A stretch of DNA of 64,000 nt from Paenibacillus zeirhizosphaerae. GTDB lineage: Bacteria; Bacillota; Bacilli; Paenibacillales; Paenibacillaceae. The stretch covers positions 186,001-250,000 of the forward strand of contig NZ_JAPCKK010000011.1 of assembly GCF_030705605.1 (NCBI RefSeq), given 5' to 3'. Below, piece by piece: positions 51,646 to 61,109 of this stretch. Position numbers and translations under genes: made by a program. Position 1 is the first letter of the stretch; each line of letters starts with the position of its first letter. The notes beneath the pieces were generated by a model. The model was not told where the DNA came from. It did no database searches and saw only the letters and a list, made by a program, of their open reading frames with translations.

Positions 51646-54600
51646 CTATTCCTGCTTCGTAAAATACTGTATGAGTGCGCGTTTGACGCGAGGTATCAGA
51701 AACGGACTCTTCGCTCGCACGGTTTCCGGCAGATCCAGCTTGATCAGAAAATCCCCCTTGCCGCCAAGCGTCTCGGCGCCTTCCTCATTGATGATAATTT
51801 TGGAGGCATGGTGGTCCGCCGCCTTCAAAGCCAACCGGGCCGGCAGATTATTGCGAATATTCGTCGGCACAATATCTGCCTTCGGATTTTGCGTACAGAT
51901 AAGTAAATGAATACCAGCCGCCCGCGCTTTTGCTCCAAGACGCAATATAGAGCTTTCCACCCTGTCGCTCAAGCTCTTCTCCCGCTCCATGAAATCTGCG
52001 AATTCGTCGAAGACGACAACAAGACGCGGAAGCGGCGAACCGGTTGCCTCTACAAACTCGTCGATGCTCATTACGCCTTCGCGTGCAAACAACGAATATC
52101 GCTGCTCCATTTCCTCTACCAATTGCTCGAGTACGATGATCGCTTCCTCAATCTCGGTTATAACCTGCTTCGTATGGGTGCGGTTTTCATAAATCATAAA
52201 CTCGACCTTCTTCGGATCAATGAACAGAAATTGCACCTCGGACGGCTCGTATAGGCACATCATAGCCAATATAATCGAGTTGATCGTGACGCTTTTGCCA
52301 CTCCCCGTCGTTCCGCCTACCAAGAGATGCGGCGTGTTGGAGCTGGAGAAGTCTAGCACGATGAGTTCACGCACCTGCCCGACGCCTATCGGCGCAATCA
52401 GCTTGCCCTTCAGCTTCTCCAGCGGGTACTGCGCCCGTGTTATCTCCATGAAATCTTCGAAGTAAACCGTTTCCGGCTCCTCTCGATTAATGTCGATATT
52501 GATTCTGCCTTTGCGAAGCGCGATAAACGGCACGGAAGGCAGCTGCAGCCACAGGCAAATATCCTTGGCTTTGTTTTCGATGCTGCTATATGACTTATCC
52601 ACCGGAATTTCGACGACAAGACGAATGACGCTGACGCCGATGAACGCGTCTACGACCTTAATCGGTATTCCGATTTGACTGAAATTAAACCGCAGCTTCT
52701 TCTGATAGCTCTCTACCAGTGGCAGCATGTCCTCAGTGCTATTCGATTGTTCCCTCGCTTCGTCGGCAAGAGCTATCTGCTCGGGATAAGCCTTATCCAC
52801 GTTACCATAAGCTGCAGTTGTGCCCGCAACTTGAGCCAACGTCTCCTCAATTTCACGATGCGCCGCTGCCGCTTCCGAATGATCCGGCACCGGAGTTTCC
52901 ACTTCTACCCTCGCATCATTTCTGGAAATGACGGCAACATTCATCTCCTCCATCACGTTCTCCAGCGCAGCATCTTCGAATTCCAGCTTGCTCGTAACGA
53001 ATACCGGAAGCTCCTCCAATGCCTCGTAGGAAGGTGTAACATCTTCCTGGGACGCGCCTAGCGCTCTCAAGATATAAGAACGATTATAAATATGGTTCGT
53101 ATATTCGTTATGAAGCCGTTCCATCTGATAGCCGTTCACATGTCCTTCCATAACACTGAGCTCCAGCATATTGGACGTATAAACGAATGTGTCGATTGAG
53201 CCGGACAGCTCCACGTCGATGCAGTCAGTTGGAATCGACTGCAATTCCTTCAGCAGCAATGCGTCCTCCACTGAATATGTGCCATACTCCAGCAAATAAT
53301 AAATCAATTCTTGGCGCCACAACGACGCGCTGGCCGGATGCTCGTTGAATACAAATCGGTTCTGGTACACTTCAAGCCCGGCTTTCACTTGCTTGATGGC
53401 ATCATACCTTTCCGGCTCAAAGATGGTATGTGAAATAAACTTCAGCTCAATGATTTCAAAATGGATATGAATCCGTTCCCCGGTACGCCTTAACGCCATG
53501 CGCACGAGGTCAGGTCTCCGTGAATTGCCTTGAAACCACGGCAGTTCGTCGCAAACAGACCAGACAGTGAGTTCCCCGTCTTGCGCCGCTCTGACCTGTG
53601 TTGCCAGGTAGATCGCCATCATCTCATGAGCAAACTTGCCGGGACCAATTGCGCGCAGTACGACGCCGCCTGAAATATCCTTCACCCGCTCAGTCGCCTG
53701 CACAATGATTTGCGGGTCGATATGGTCGTTCTTGAGCATCAGCGTGTACTTCTGATGCAACCGGTCGTAGTATTCATGATCGGCAAGCTCATTCGCCAGC
53801 TTCCGAATGTATTTCGAAGAAGACAGTATCGTCCGAAAATCCTTGTCATTGCCTGCCTTCGATTTATACTTGATAATCTGGGCTTTGGAGGAAACCTGCC
53901 GCAACAAGGACTTATCCAGATGCCGGTCGATAAAGAGTGACCAATTAAACTGATCGTGCATATAGTTGATCAATTCAGTATCCGACAGCTTCGTAATAGA
54001 GATTACGTTGCGCAGCAAATAATGCTCATCGGGCCGAACCGTCTCATTGTTATGCACGATAAACTGCATCTGATAGAAATACTGCATGACCTTGGGCAAG
54101 CTCTCGCTGATGAAGCTGACCCGTTTCACCGCATCATCCCTCTTGAGCGGCTCCTTATATATGGTGCCGAACCAATTGTCCGAATCCTTGACGCTCACCT
54201 TCTCAAGTCTGTACTGAATATGAGACGTTTGGCCGAAATAATTAATCAGCACCCCAATGTCCGCATCGAGCAAATACTGGGATACGCTCTGCATCATAGC
54301 ATTAATGGAATGCTCGGCGATGACCTGAATTTCTACCCTTGGGAAGCTGTTGTAGCGTTCAGAATGCTGCTCCTCCTGATTCATCCAGCCGTTCAAATGT
54401 TCATGTACAGCAGCACCGTTCGTCTCGCAATGCACGATTGCCTTGACTTTACGCACATCGGTATATCTGAATATCCGGTCTACGGCGCTCGTCACATACT
54501 CCGCATGGGGGCAATACAAGAACACGATGTCCAAGCAATCGCTAGCGTATGGATACACGTCCAGATACGTCTTGACCGTGGTCAGAAATTCCTCGCTGAA

Positions 54601-56724
54601 TGTATCGACAAGCTGCTCCTCGCCGCTGTTCTTGCCGTTCAGCGCAAATATCCCTTCGCCCATCCGTTCCTGCTGTTCGATCAGGAATTGATCCTCAATG
54701 ACAAAATAACGTGGCGAAAGATGCGCTGTTTCTTCCTGCTTCTGCTGCAGATAAGCTTTCATCTCGTCAATAGTTGATGACGTTATTCGCTGTTGTTCTA
54801 CCCAACTGTCCAACTCCCCGCGAATGCGTGAGAGACGCTTAGCATAACTGAGCAGCCGCAGTGGATTAAGAAGTGTCAGTACGCGCGTCTGCGCATGACC
54901 GACCGAATCGCTGATCTTGCAATCGTAACGGTCGATGGCTCCCAGATGGCCGATATATTGAAATACATGCTTCGAAAGGAGTGCCGATTGATGGATTTGG
55001 CTTAGCAGGAGTTCCAGCTTCGCTTCCAGCTCAGCGAAGTCTATGCTGCTCAGTCCTGAATTCAATCCACCCTTAAGTTCACGGGTGTACCAAGCGATAA
55101 ACGCATAGATTTGTACAGCTGCATCTTCAACATGGGAATAGCCCGTCGCCACGTAGCCGCTGACGCGTTCCTTCACTTCCTGCACCACATCCGTCAGCTT
55201 TATTTCGGATCCATAATATTCGCGCACGTAAGGAATATGCCCCGTATCCTGCATATGCTCAATCATACTCGGGAGAGCACCCGTGAACGCCTTGACCAAC
55301 TTGAACTGGCTTTCCAGAACGGCCTTGTTGTGTATAAGCAATTGCAGCTTAAAAGAAAGATCGCCGTCTTTCTCTTGCGCGTCGGAATCCTTGAGCGAGG
55401 ATTCGTCGAATTTGATATACCCCGTTAATTGCTCCAGTTGAAGGAGATGGAAGGATAGCGCCGTTCGCGCGGATTCTTGCACGGGCGAATTCAAATAGAG
55501 CACGAATGCCGCTTCGTTCAAGCCATACTCCTCCTGTTCGGAAGAATATTCTTCTAGCAACTGAATCGACTCTTGCAGCAGAGCATCGCTAAGCTCCGTG
55601 TATTCGGCCAGTTGCCGTTGACGAGAGAGGATGCGCTCCAGATCCTTCTTCAGCTTCGGGTACTCTTGAAGCTCGTCTGTGAACTCATTGATAAATTCCT
55701 GAATTTTGTCAGGCTCGCGGCCATCGTCAATAGCTTCCAGTGCTTCCGTTACGATCTGATCCTTTTCCGGCTTCCAATCATCCTGCCCTTCGAGCACCAT
55801 CCTGAAATCATTAATCTTCTCGTTAATCTTCTGCGCCTTTAGCTTGAAGAACAGCGCCGTGGATATAACATCGAAATCATATTGAAGCAACTCACTCGAT
55901 TGATTATGAATAAATGCCAGCGCCTGCTGGCGAAAAACATCCGGGTGAACCTTATCCCACAGCTCATGCTCGTCCTGCGGAGCAGTCGATTTCTCGATGA
56001 ATGAATACAAATTGTCGATCAGATCATCTTTCTTGACGGTCTTCCCTTCCCGCTCTAGTCTGGATAGCTGGTAGTTCCGTTTCAGTCGCGCATATCCATC
56101 GGCCCCGCGGAAAGACAGCTTGCTGTCACGGAACAGTAGTAGCTGATCCATGTTCTGCTGTATCCTGTCGATCATAGACAGCTGCGGGTCCTGAACGACG
56201 GCAGCCAAGAAGGCGAGCACAGTGCGCAGTTGTGCATCCGCGATCCTGCCGTACATACTTAGAAATTGCTTTAGCGCCTCCAGCTCGTCTCCATAGCACT
56301 TATGTATATCCGCGAAAAGCTGGTACAACACTTCCAACCCTTGCGGGCTTAATAGACGGGCCTCATCAATGGTAAATATGTTTTCCAAGCTTTGCGCTTC
56401 TGGAGACACATCGTTCATAAAGATAAGAAGCGCGCTGCCCGCTGCCGTATTATTGCGAAGCCAAGTGCTGGTTTCATGCTGCTGACACTGATAGGACTCG
56501 AAACCGTTCACCTTGTTCAAAGTACGAATAACAGGTTTGTAGTACGCCAACAACCGATCTTCCGCGTCCCGAAACGACTGCAGCACATCGCCCCATGCCG
56601 CATCGTCAATACCTGTGATTTTGGTAAACAGCTTGTCCCCATTGGCCCTCTGCTGATCCTGGAAATAGCGGATGACAAGCTCGACCATCCACTGGCCCAA
56701 CAATTTTCGTGCGGAGCTATACAT
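51646..56724 (-). CDS. dptH: Phosphorothioation-dependent restriction protein DptH-like
   Basis: 1692 residues, the size known for DptH/DndH, the ATPase-translocase subunit of the DndFGH restriction complex. The N-terminal ~1200 residues are mostly helical and unassigned. The C-terminus is an FtsK/HerA-type motor: HLLVGGTTGSGKSVTINSIILAM (Walker A at about 1471-1478), FLFIDPKKVEF, LVVVFDEFADF (Walker B about 1568), LLICTQNP and TNIRNNLPARLALK. In characterised systems the complex attacks DNA lacking phosphorothioate and depends on dndBCDE for self-marking. ATG 56724 overlaps dptG by 8 bases and follows GGAGG. Confidence 0.82.
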   Translation of the reverse strand: MYSSARKLLGQWMVELVIRYFQDQQRANGDKLFTKITGIDDAAWGDVLQSFRDAEDRLLAYYKPVIRTLNKVNGFESYQCQQHETSTWLRNNTAAGSALLIFMNDVSPEAQSLENIFTIDEARLLSPQGLEVLYQLFADIHKCYGDELEALKQFLSMYGRIADAQLRTVLAFLAAVVQDPQLSMIDRIQQNMDQLLLFRDSKLSFRGADGYARLKRNYQLSRLEREGKTVKKDDLIDNLYSFIEKSTAPQDEHELWDKVHPDVFRQQALAFIHNQSSELLQYDFDVISTALFFKLKAQKINEKINDFRMVLEGQDDWKPEKDQIVTEALEAIDDGREPDKIQEFINEFTDELQEYPKLKKDLERILSRQRQLAEYTELSDALLQESIQLLEEYSSEQEEYGLNEAAFVLYLNSPVQESARTALSFHLLQLEQLTGYIKFDESSLKDSDAQEKDGDLSFKLQLLIHNKAVLESQFKLVKAFTGALPSMIEHMQDTGHIPYVREYYGSEIKLTDVVQEVKERVSGYVATGYSHVEDAAVQIYAFIAWYTRELKGGLNSGLSSIDFAELEAKLELLLSQIHQSALLSKHVFQYIGHLGAIDRYDCKISDSVGHAQTRVLTLLNPLRLLSYAKRLSRIRGELDSWVEQQRITSSTIDEMKAYLQQKQEETAHLSPRYFVIEDQFLIEQQERMGEGIFALNGKNSGEEQLVDTFSEEFLTTVKTYLDVYPYASDCLDIVFLYCPHAEYVTSAVDRIFRYTDVRKVKAIVHCETNGAAVHEHLNGWMNQEEQHSERYNSFPRVEIQVIAEHSINAMMQSVSQYLLDADIGVLINYFGQTSHIQYRLEKVSVKDSDNWFGTIYKEPLKRDDAVKRVSFISESLPKVMQYFYQMQFIVHNNETVRPDEHYLLRNVISITKLSDTELINYMHDQFNWSLFIDRHLDKSLLRQVSSKAQIIKYKSKAGNDKDFRTILSSSKYIRKLANELADHEYYDRLHQKYTLMLKNDHIDPQIIVQATERVKDISGGVVLRAIGPGKFAHEMMAIYLATQVRAAQDGELTVWSVCDELPWFQGNSRRPDLVRMALRRTGERIHIHFEIIELKFISHTIFEPERYDAIKQVKAGLEVYQNRFVFNEHPASASLWRQELIYYLLEYGTYSVEDALLLKELQSIPTDCIDVELSGSIDTFVYTSNMLELSVMEGHVNGYQMERLHNEYTNHIYNRSYILRALGASQEDVTPSYEALEELPVFVTSKLEFEDAALENVMEEMNVAVISRNDARVEVETPVPDHSEAAAAHREIEETLAQVAGTTAAYGNVDKAYPEQIALADEAREQSNSTEDMLPLVESYQKKLRFNFSQIGIPIKVVDAFIGVSVIRLVVEIPVDKSYSSIENKAKDICLWLQLPSVPFIALRKGRINIDINREEPETVYFEDFMEITRAQYPLEKLKGKLIAPIGVGQVRELIVLDFSSSNTPHLLVGGTTGSGKSVTINSIILAMMCLYEPSEVQFLFIDPKKVEFMIYENRTHTKQVITEIEEAIIVLEQLVEEMEQRYSLFAREGVMSIDEFVEATGSPLPRLVVVFDEFADFMEREKSLSDRVESSILRLGAKARAAGIHLLICTQNPKADIVPTNIRNNLPARLALKAADHHASKIIINEEGAETLGGKGDFLIKLDLPETVRAKSPFLIPRVKRALIQYFTKQE

Positions 56725-58309
56725 AGCTTACCTCCATCATGCTAGGCGCGTACGGATTCTGAACCATAGCCGTAGCGTCCGAAAATTCGATAAGCAGCCC
56801 GTTATGACGTAGTTTGTCGCGCAGTGCCTTCTCATTATCGTTAAAGTAGCGAATATTCAGCCTTGATTGCTCATACAAACCCGATTGTCTGGCCTGGCTT
56901 TCCCCAATAACAATTCCGTAGTCCCGGTAAAGCGTCTCAAGAAACTCATAATACTCCATCTTCTCCTTCGGCTTCACTTTCGTGAACACGATCATCTGCA
57001 AGAAGGGGTCCGAAATCGAGTAGCGATAATTGGAAGCCGAACCGCGGCGGTAAGTCGCAAAACCGCCATCTCGAGAGATGACCCGAGTAATGTTCAATTG
57101 ATGCTTCTTCAATTGATCGGAGATCGCTTCGCGAATCAGTGCCTGCAACCGTCCCGTTACGTCGGCAACACTGTTGCACCGTAAGAGTGTGTTTTCAATA
57201 GTCCTCTTCCGGCTGCGCATCAGGTTTAATCCCAGTATGTCAATGAATTGCTCCGGTTCCGCCTTCCATTGCGGTAACTGCTGCTCGATCTCTTCTTCGT
57301 TGCCGAATGTCTGTTGCATTCTCAATTCAAGCTCATGCTCGAACCTAGCTTTGATCAAGTTCTCATGTTGCTCGAAGCTAAGAGACGACAGCCGGGAGAT
57401 CGGCTTATTAGTGCCGTCCAGACAATCAATGAAATAATAATGACGGCCAGGAGTAGTATACGACCTTTCATGCATGTAACGCGCCAATTGGAAGCATACC
57501 AGCGCAGTCAGAAGATGAAACATCTCATAGATATCGAGATCAATGGAGAGAAGACGCTCCAATTCTTCCGCAAAACTTTCAAACAAACGTTCATTTTCCT
57601 GCGGGGCGGACGGCGGCAATACAGGCACATTCTTCTCGCTACTCGAAGCGGACCGCAGTCTGGCTTGATCCGACGAAGCTTCATCCTCATCAAAGGCCGA
57701 CGCAATTTTGTCCACGACCTTCTCAATAATCTTGTTCTTCTTCAACAATTGCTTGAAGCGTGTCTCAATAAACTGACGACGTTCTGTATGCTTGTCGGTA
57801 CCATATGCTAGCATGAGAAAATACAATTCACCGCCGCGGGCATAGAAATTTCGTTCAAAGGACAAGTCCTTCCCCTTCTTACGCAATTCCACATACAGCA
57901 ACGATTCATGCAGAGGATACAAGGATCGGGCAAACCAGGAACGATCCGCCTCTTTTCCCGTCGTGTTATACAATGTAACTTCCAAATTTCGAAGGAATTG
58001 CTTAAGCACATGGATATTGTCCTCTTGGATAGCGCCAAGAAGCTTTGTTTTTTCCTCTTCCTCCAGCACCAAGATACCACTCGAGCCTGAACCTTCCTTC
58101 ACGCCCTCAAAAATAAACTTGCGAAGACCCACCGACTTCTTGCGCCGATAGTAGTCATCACTGAAGCTGTAATTCGCGCCGAACAACACATTAAGAAATT
58201 CCAGCACGTACTCCGGCCCCCGCTGGCCATCCTTAAATCGGTGTCCCCATATATCGGCAGATAGTTGTGACGTAAATTTCGCATTACTTTCCTCTGATGT
58301 CTTCTCCAT
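56717..58309 (-). CDS. dptG: Phosphorothioation-dependent restriction protein DptG-like
   Basis: 530 residues, assigned mainly by position between dptF-like and dptH-like genes and by size. Visible: an N-terminal segment DIWGHRFKDGQRGPEYVLEFLNVLFGANYSF, a charged helical middle (FIETRFKQLLKKNKIIEKVVDKIASAFDEDEASS), a low-complexity linker (SASSSEKNVPVLPPSAPQ, ~225-245), and a C-terminal winged-helix-like end (YYEFLETLYRDYGIVIGESQARQSGL). No nuclease motif seen. The frame opens at 58327, overlapping the dptF stop by one base, but ATG 58309 has GCGGAGG nine bases upstream and is preferred. Confidence 0.7.
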   Translation of the reverse strand: MEKTSEESNAKFTSQLSADIWGHRFKDGQRGPEYVLEFLNVLFGANYSFSDDYYRRKKSVGLRKFIFEGVKEGSGSSGILVLEEEEKTKLLGAIQEDNIHVLKQFLRNLEVTLYNTTGKEADRSWFARSLYPLHESLLYVELRKKGKDLSFERNFYARGGELYFLMLAYGTDKHTERRQFIETRFKQLLKKNKIIEKVVDKIASAFDEDEASSDQARLRSASSSEKNVPVLPPSAPQENERLFESFAEELERLLSIDLDIYEMFHLLTALVCFQLARYMHERSYTTPGRHYYFIDCLDGTNKPISRLSSLSFEQHENLIKARFEHELELRMQQTFGNEEEIEQQLPQWKAEPEQFIDILGLNLMRSRKRTIENTLLRCNSVADVTGRLQALIREAISDQLKKHQLNITRVISRDGGFATYRRGSASNYRYSISDPFLQMIVFTKVKPKEKMEYYEFLETLYRDYGIVIGESQARQSGLYEQSRLNIRYFNDNEKALRDKLRHNGLLIEFSDATAMVQNPYAPSMMEVSYV

Positions 58310-58326
58310 TTGGCGGTACCTCCGCA

Positions 58327-60000
58327 TTAAATATCGATTTCATATGGCGTGTACACGCCTTTGTTCGGATCGATTGCGAATACTTGCAAGCTGAACTCAT
58401 TCAGTTCGCTGCGACTTATCAAATCGTTCTTGAAGGTGCCTAACAAGATGTCAACCTCTTGTCTGAGCGCTATGAACAATCCGCCCCCTGCTAAGCGGAG
58501 CAAATATTCAAATACCGGCAGTTTAACCTCCAGCTTCGTTTCCTGGTTGACGGTTATGTACAATTTGGACGGCAAATAATCGATATCCGAGCGATCTTCG
58601 TCTATCGAAAGCTTCACTTGACTTGCAGAGAAGCTTTCGTGAATAAGAAGATTTTCGTTCACTACAAACAAGTTAGTTTCGCTCCGGCCAATCAGTTTTT
58701 TGGAGAAATTATGGTTGAGCCCTTGGATCAGTTCTTTGCGCACAGAAGCAAGCACCTGCCGATCCTTCAAGCTGTCGAGAAAACGATAGAAATGTAAATA
58801 AGGGATCAGCTTCTCGCGCATACTGCCATCCTGTTCGTCTGTCTCGAAGAAATACTTCCTTCTGAACCTGGACATTTGAACGAAAATCTCCATTGATTCC
58901 TTGCTCCGATCCTGGATACGATGCACCTCGATCATCTTGCGATAATAACCGAACAGCAAGTCGATTTCGTCATCGAATAGCCGTTGATGCTTCTGTATAA
59001 CCTGGACATCGCCACTAATATCCCCGTTCAACAAATAATCGTCGATAGCTGAAATAGACAGCTTGCCGGGATCAAGATGCTTGAAGTAGCGGATCGCACC
59101 TTGCTCTCCCGCGCCGCTCTGGGGCAAATGCACGCCATAAAAATTGTCGTAGTAGGCACGATTAGCATGCTCTTCGATATCTTGATATCCAGCGCTCATC
59201 ACTTGCTCGCAGGTGAGCCCGCCGGTCAACACATAGCTGATATGTATAAGTATTTCGCGCATGGTAACATGGACGCCCAAGCAATCGAGAAGGCGATACT
59301 GCTCAACAAGCCGATTCCGGACCAAGGACTGAGACATTCGCCGATGGTTCAACTGAATCACACAGTTTTTGTTTCGACTACATCTCTCGCAAGCGGTCCA
59401 ATTGTCTTCACGGTTCCATTCTTCCATGATGCGAGACGCGTATATAGATGAAGTGACATCCTGCAAATTGACCAAATGGAGCTGTCTATCATTAGACCTA
59501 TGATTGAGAAATCTATCATTAACGGCCTGGGACAATGGGTAAAGAGCAGGATGTTGAGAGAGGAACTTGGACAGCTTGCCTTCATTGGCGGCGATCAGAT
59601 AATAATGACGACTCACGTGTCCCTTCTCCATCACCTCTTGCAAGCGCTTAAGCTCTTCCAGGATTACTGCATCGGTAAGTTCTGACAAATCCTTCACAAT
59701 CCGAAGCGTGCCCCCGCTGAACGGTACGTCCACAATTCCGCTAATCGGCCATTTCTGCAGTGGCTTCCCCGTTATCTGTTCATATACAGTTCGACATAGG
59801 CGTGTCTTGCCATCGCCGGCATTGCCCGTCATGATCACGCTGCGGGGCGCTTCCTTAAATAAGGACAACAAAAATCGCTCAATGTTGGTATCGATTGCAA
59901 ACCGATATTGATCCGTACTTTGGATATACTCGTCGTATATTTTCGCATGGCTTGGAGAAAGGACGTTAAATTGATCGAGGTATTGAATGAAGGAATTCAT
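58327..60000 (-). CDS. dptF: Phosphorothioation-dependent restriction protein DptF-like ATPase
   Basis: 557 residues. N-terminal P-loop MTGNAGDGKTRLC (GNAGDGKT at 59-66), ILEELKRLQEV and YYLIAANEGKLSKF in the ATPase part, then a cysteine cluster WTACERCSRNKNC (Cys204, 207, 213) that may bind metal. The C-terminal ~250 residues are unassigned. Size and order match DptF, the first subunit of the FGH restriction module. First gene of the minus-strand operon; RBS GGAGG; promoter at 60067-60095 overlapped by the XRE-type operator. Confidence 0.8.
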   Translation of the reverse strand: MNSFIQYLDQFNVLSPSHAKIYDEYIQSTDQYRFAIDTNIERFLLSLFKEAPRSVIMTGNAGDGKTRLCRTVYEQITGKPLQKWPISGIVDVPFSGGTLRIVKDLSELTDAVILEELKRLQEVMEKGHVSRHYYLIAANEGKLSKFLSQHPALYPLSQAVNDRFLNHRSNDRQLHLVNLQDVTSSIYASRIMEEWNREDNWTACERCSRNKNCVIQLNHRRMSQSLVRNRLVEQYRLLDCLGVHVTMREILIHISYVLTGGLTCEQVMSAGYQDIEEHANRAYYDNFYGVHLPQSGAGEQGAIRYFKHLDPGKLSISAIDDYLLNGDISGDVQVIQKHQRLFDDEIDLLFGYYRKMIEVHRIQDRSKESMEIFVQMSRFRRKYFFETDEQDGSMREKLIPYLHFYRFLDSLKDRQVLASVRKELIQGLNHNFSKKLIGRSETNLFVVNENLLIHESFSASQVKLSIDEDRSDIDYLPSKLYITVNQETKLEVKLPVFEYLLRLAGGGLFIALRQEVDILLGTFKNDLISRSELNEFSLQVFAIDPNKGVYTPYEIDI

Positions 60001-60066
60001 GTCGCCCTCCTAACGAAGCTAATAGTTCCATAGTAATGAATGTATGTGATTAATTTCCTACAACAT

Positions 60067-60095
60067 AGCATACCACTTTTAACCAATAGGTTCAA
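60067..60095 (-). promoter_or_regulatory. Promoter of the dpt-like operon with overlapping operator
   Basis: Minus-strand TTGAAC (60090-60095), 17-bp spacer, TATGCT (60067-60072). The dyad AACC-AATA-GGTT (60081-60092, within TTAACCAATAGGTTCAA) covers the -35 and part of the spacer, so a bound regulator would repress. Confidence 0.65.
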
Positions 60096-60160
60096 TTGAA
60101 CTATACGTTTTATGCTGTATTTTGTAGAATCATGCTTTTTTGAATAACAATTTCACCCAA

Positions 60161-60178
60161 TTTAACTAATAGGTTCAG
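60161..60178. promoter_or_regulatory. Second XRE-type operator half-palindrome
   Basis: TTTAACTAATAGGTTCAG matches the site at 60078-60095 at 15 of 18 positions, same orientation, 83 bp apart. It lies upstream of the XRE gene and suggests autoregulation. Confidence 0.55.
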
Positions 60179-60241
60179 TTTGATCTTGCATTCATGTTAT
60201 CTCTGAATTGCGGTTGCTATATTTTTAATTGGGTGATGATC

Positions 60242-60574
60242 TTGAGCTTTGACTATGGAATTATTGGGAATCGTATCAAAAAATCGCGAGAGAAAAAGGG
60301 GTTAACTCAAGAAATGTTGGCCGAGGAATTGGATGTGTCCAATGCTTATATCAGCAAAATCGAAAGAGGAAAAACGCAAATCAGCCTGGATCGCTTATCC
60401 GAGCTGTGTTACGTTCTTGAGGAATCGACAGAATATATATTGAACGGTTCGGACAGCACATCGGATGACTATCTCCGGAATGAAATTATGGTCATGCTGG
60501 AGGGTTGCTCTGCGGAGAAAGTGAAACTCATTTCGCAGGTGATTAAACCTATTGTCGAGTATCGGGAGAAGTAG
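60242..60574 (+). CDS. XRE family regulator of the defence island
   Basis: About 110 residues: IIGNRIKKSREKKGLTQEMLAEELDVSNAYISKIERGKTQISLDRLSELCYVLEESTEYIL, a typical Cro/CI-type helix-turn-helix, with a short C-terminal helical tail for dimerisation. It resembles control (C) proteins of restriction systems in size, orientation and position: divergent from the restriction operon, with repeated dyads between. Start uncertain: TTG 60242 (SFDYGIIG) lies just after GGGTGATG; ATG 60236 and 60194 are in frame. Confidence 0.85.
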   Translation: MSFDYGIIGNRIKKSREKKGLTQEMLAEELDVSNAYISKIERGKTQISLDRLSELCYVLEESTEYILNGSDSTSDDYLRNEIMVMLEGCSAEKVKLISQVIKPIVEYREK

Positions 60575-60584
60575 CATAATTGTA

Positions 60585-60622
60585 GAACTACGCCAATGCT
60601 GATGGGCTTTGGCGTAGTTTCG
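60585..60622 (+). terminator. Terminator of the XRE gene
   Basis: GAACTACGCCAA / TTGGCGTAGTTT, 11-12 bp stem with T-run, 10 bp after the stop. Confidence 0.88.
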
Positions 60623-60629
60623 TGTGCTT

Positions 60630-60875
60630 AAATGGTTCTTTTCTCTTCGACCAGATTGGGCATGCCCATTCGACAGCCCATCGTCAGCATGCGAAATCCT
60701 TTAAAATAAGCGCCTGTGGCATGATCTCTAAATCGGGCGAGCAATTCCACCGCTTTACTGCGGTTGCGTTGAACATGGAGTCATCAATGATGAAGACCGA
60801 AATCCGATCCCCTAGACGTAAGCAAACGGACCTTAGTACCGTAGCGACACTAAGCAGAGTCAGGAATCTGAGCCT
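60630..60875 (-). pseudogene. IS4-family transposase fragment (frameshifted)
   Basis: The minus strand reads RFLTLLSVATVLRSVCLRLGDRISVFIIDDSMFN (about 60860-60766) and, one frame over, NRSKAVELLARFRDHATGAYFKGFRMLTMG (about 60765-60672), together the DDE-domain core of IS4-family transposases, with VDDS carrying the first catalytic Asp. N- and C-terminal parts are missing. It borders the island on the right. Confidence 0.78.
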
Positions 60876-60887
60876 ACGTCATTAATT

Positions 60888-61109
60888 CTACTTTTTCGAA
60901 TTAAAATACTCTTTATCAACTCTCAACTGCTGTTTTAAAATCCGATTAAACAGGCCTTTACCGATTTCTCCCGTTCCCTTTGATACCGCTGTTCTTAAAA
61001 TCTCTCCGTTTGGCAGAGTTTTTTCATATATCTTATCCCTGCCATTCTGTCTTACCAAAACCCAGTCATCGCGTCTTAAAAAGCTTTCCAAATCACCCCA
61101 ACTAGGCAT
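60888..61109 (-). CDS. HicA-like toxin
   Basis: 73 residues: MPSWGDLESFLRRDDWVLVRQNGRDKIYEKTLPNGEILRTAVSKGTGEIGKGLFNRILKQQLRVDKEYFN, a dsRBD-like HicA fold, though the usual catalytic His (G-S-H-x-x-Y) is replaced: here KIYEK follows GRD. Such divergent forms pair with HicB-like antitoxins in Firmicutes; mRNA cleavage is the family role but activity here is uncertain. Starts within the antitoxin gene (8-base overlap), antitoxin first. Confidence 0.72.
   Translation of the reverse strand: MPSWGDLESFLRRDDWVLVRQNGRDKIYEKTLPNGEILRTAVSKGTGEIGKGLFNRILKQQLRVDKEYFNSKK

Noticed and set aside
46565-60000. Calling the island a BREX system
   Set aside because: BrxC-like ATPase and PAPS-reductase-like genes fit type 4, but pglZ, pglX and brxL are absent and the FGH trio is present.
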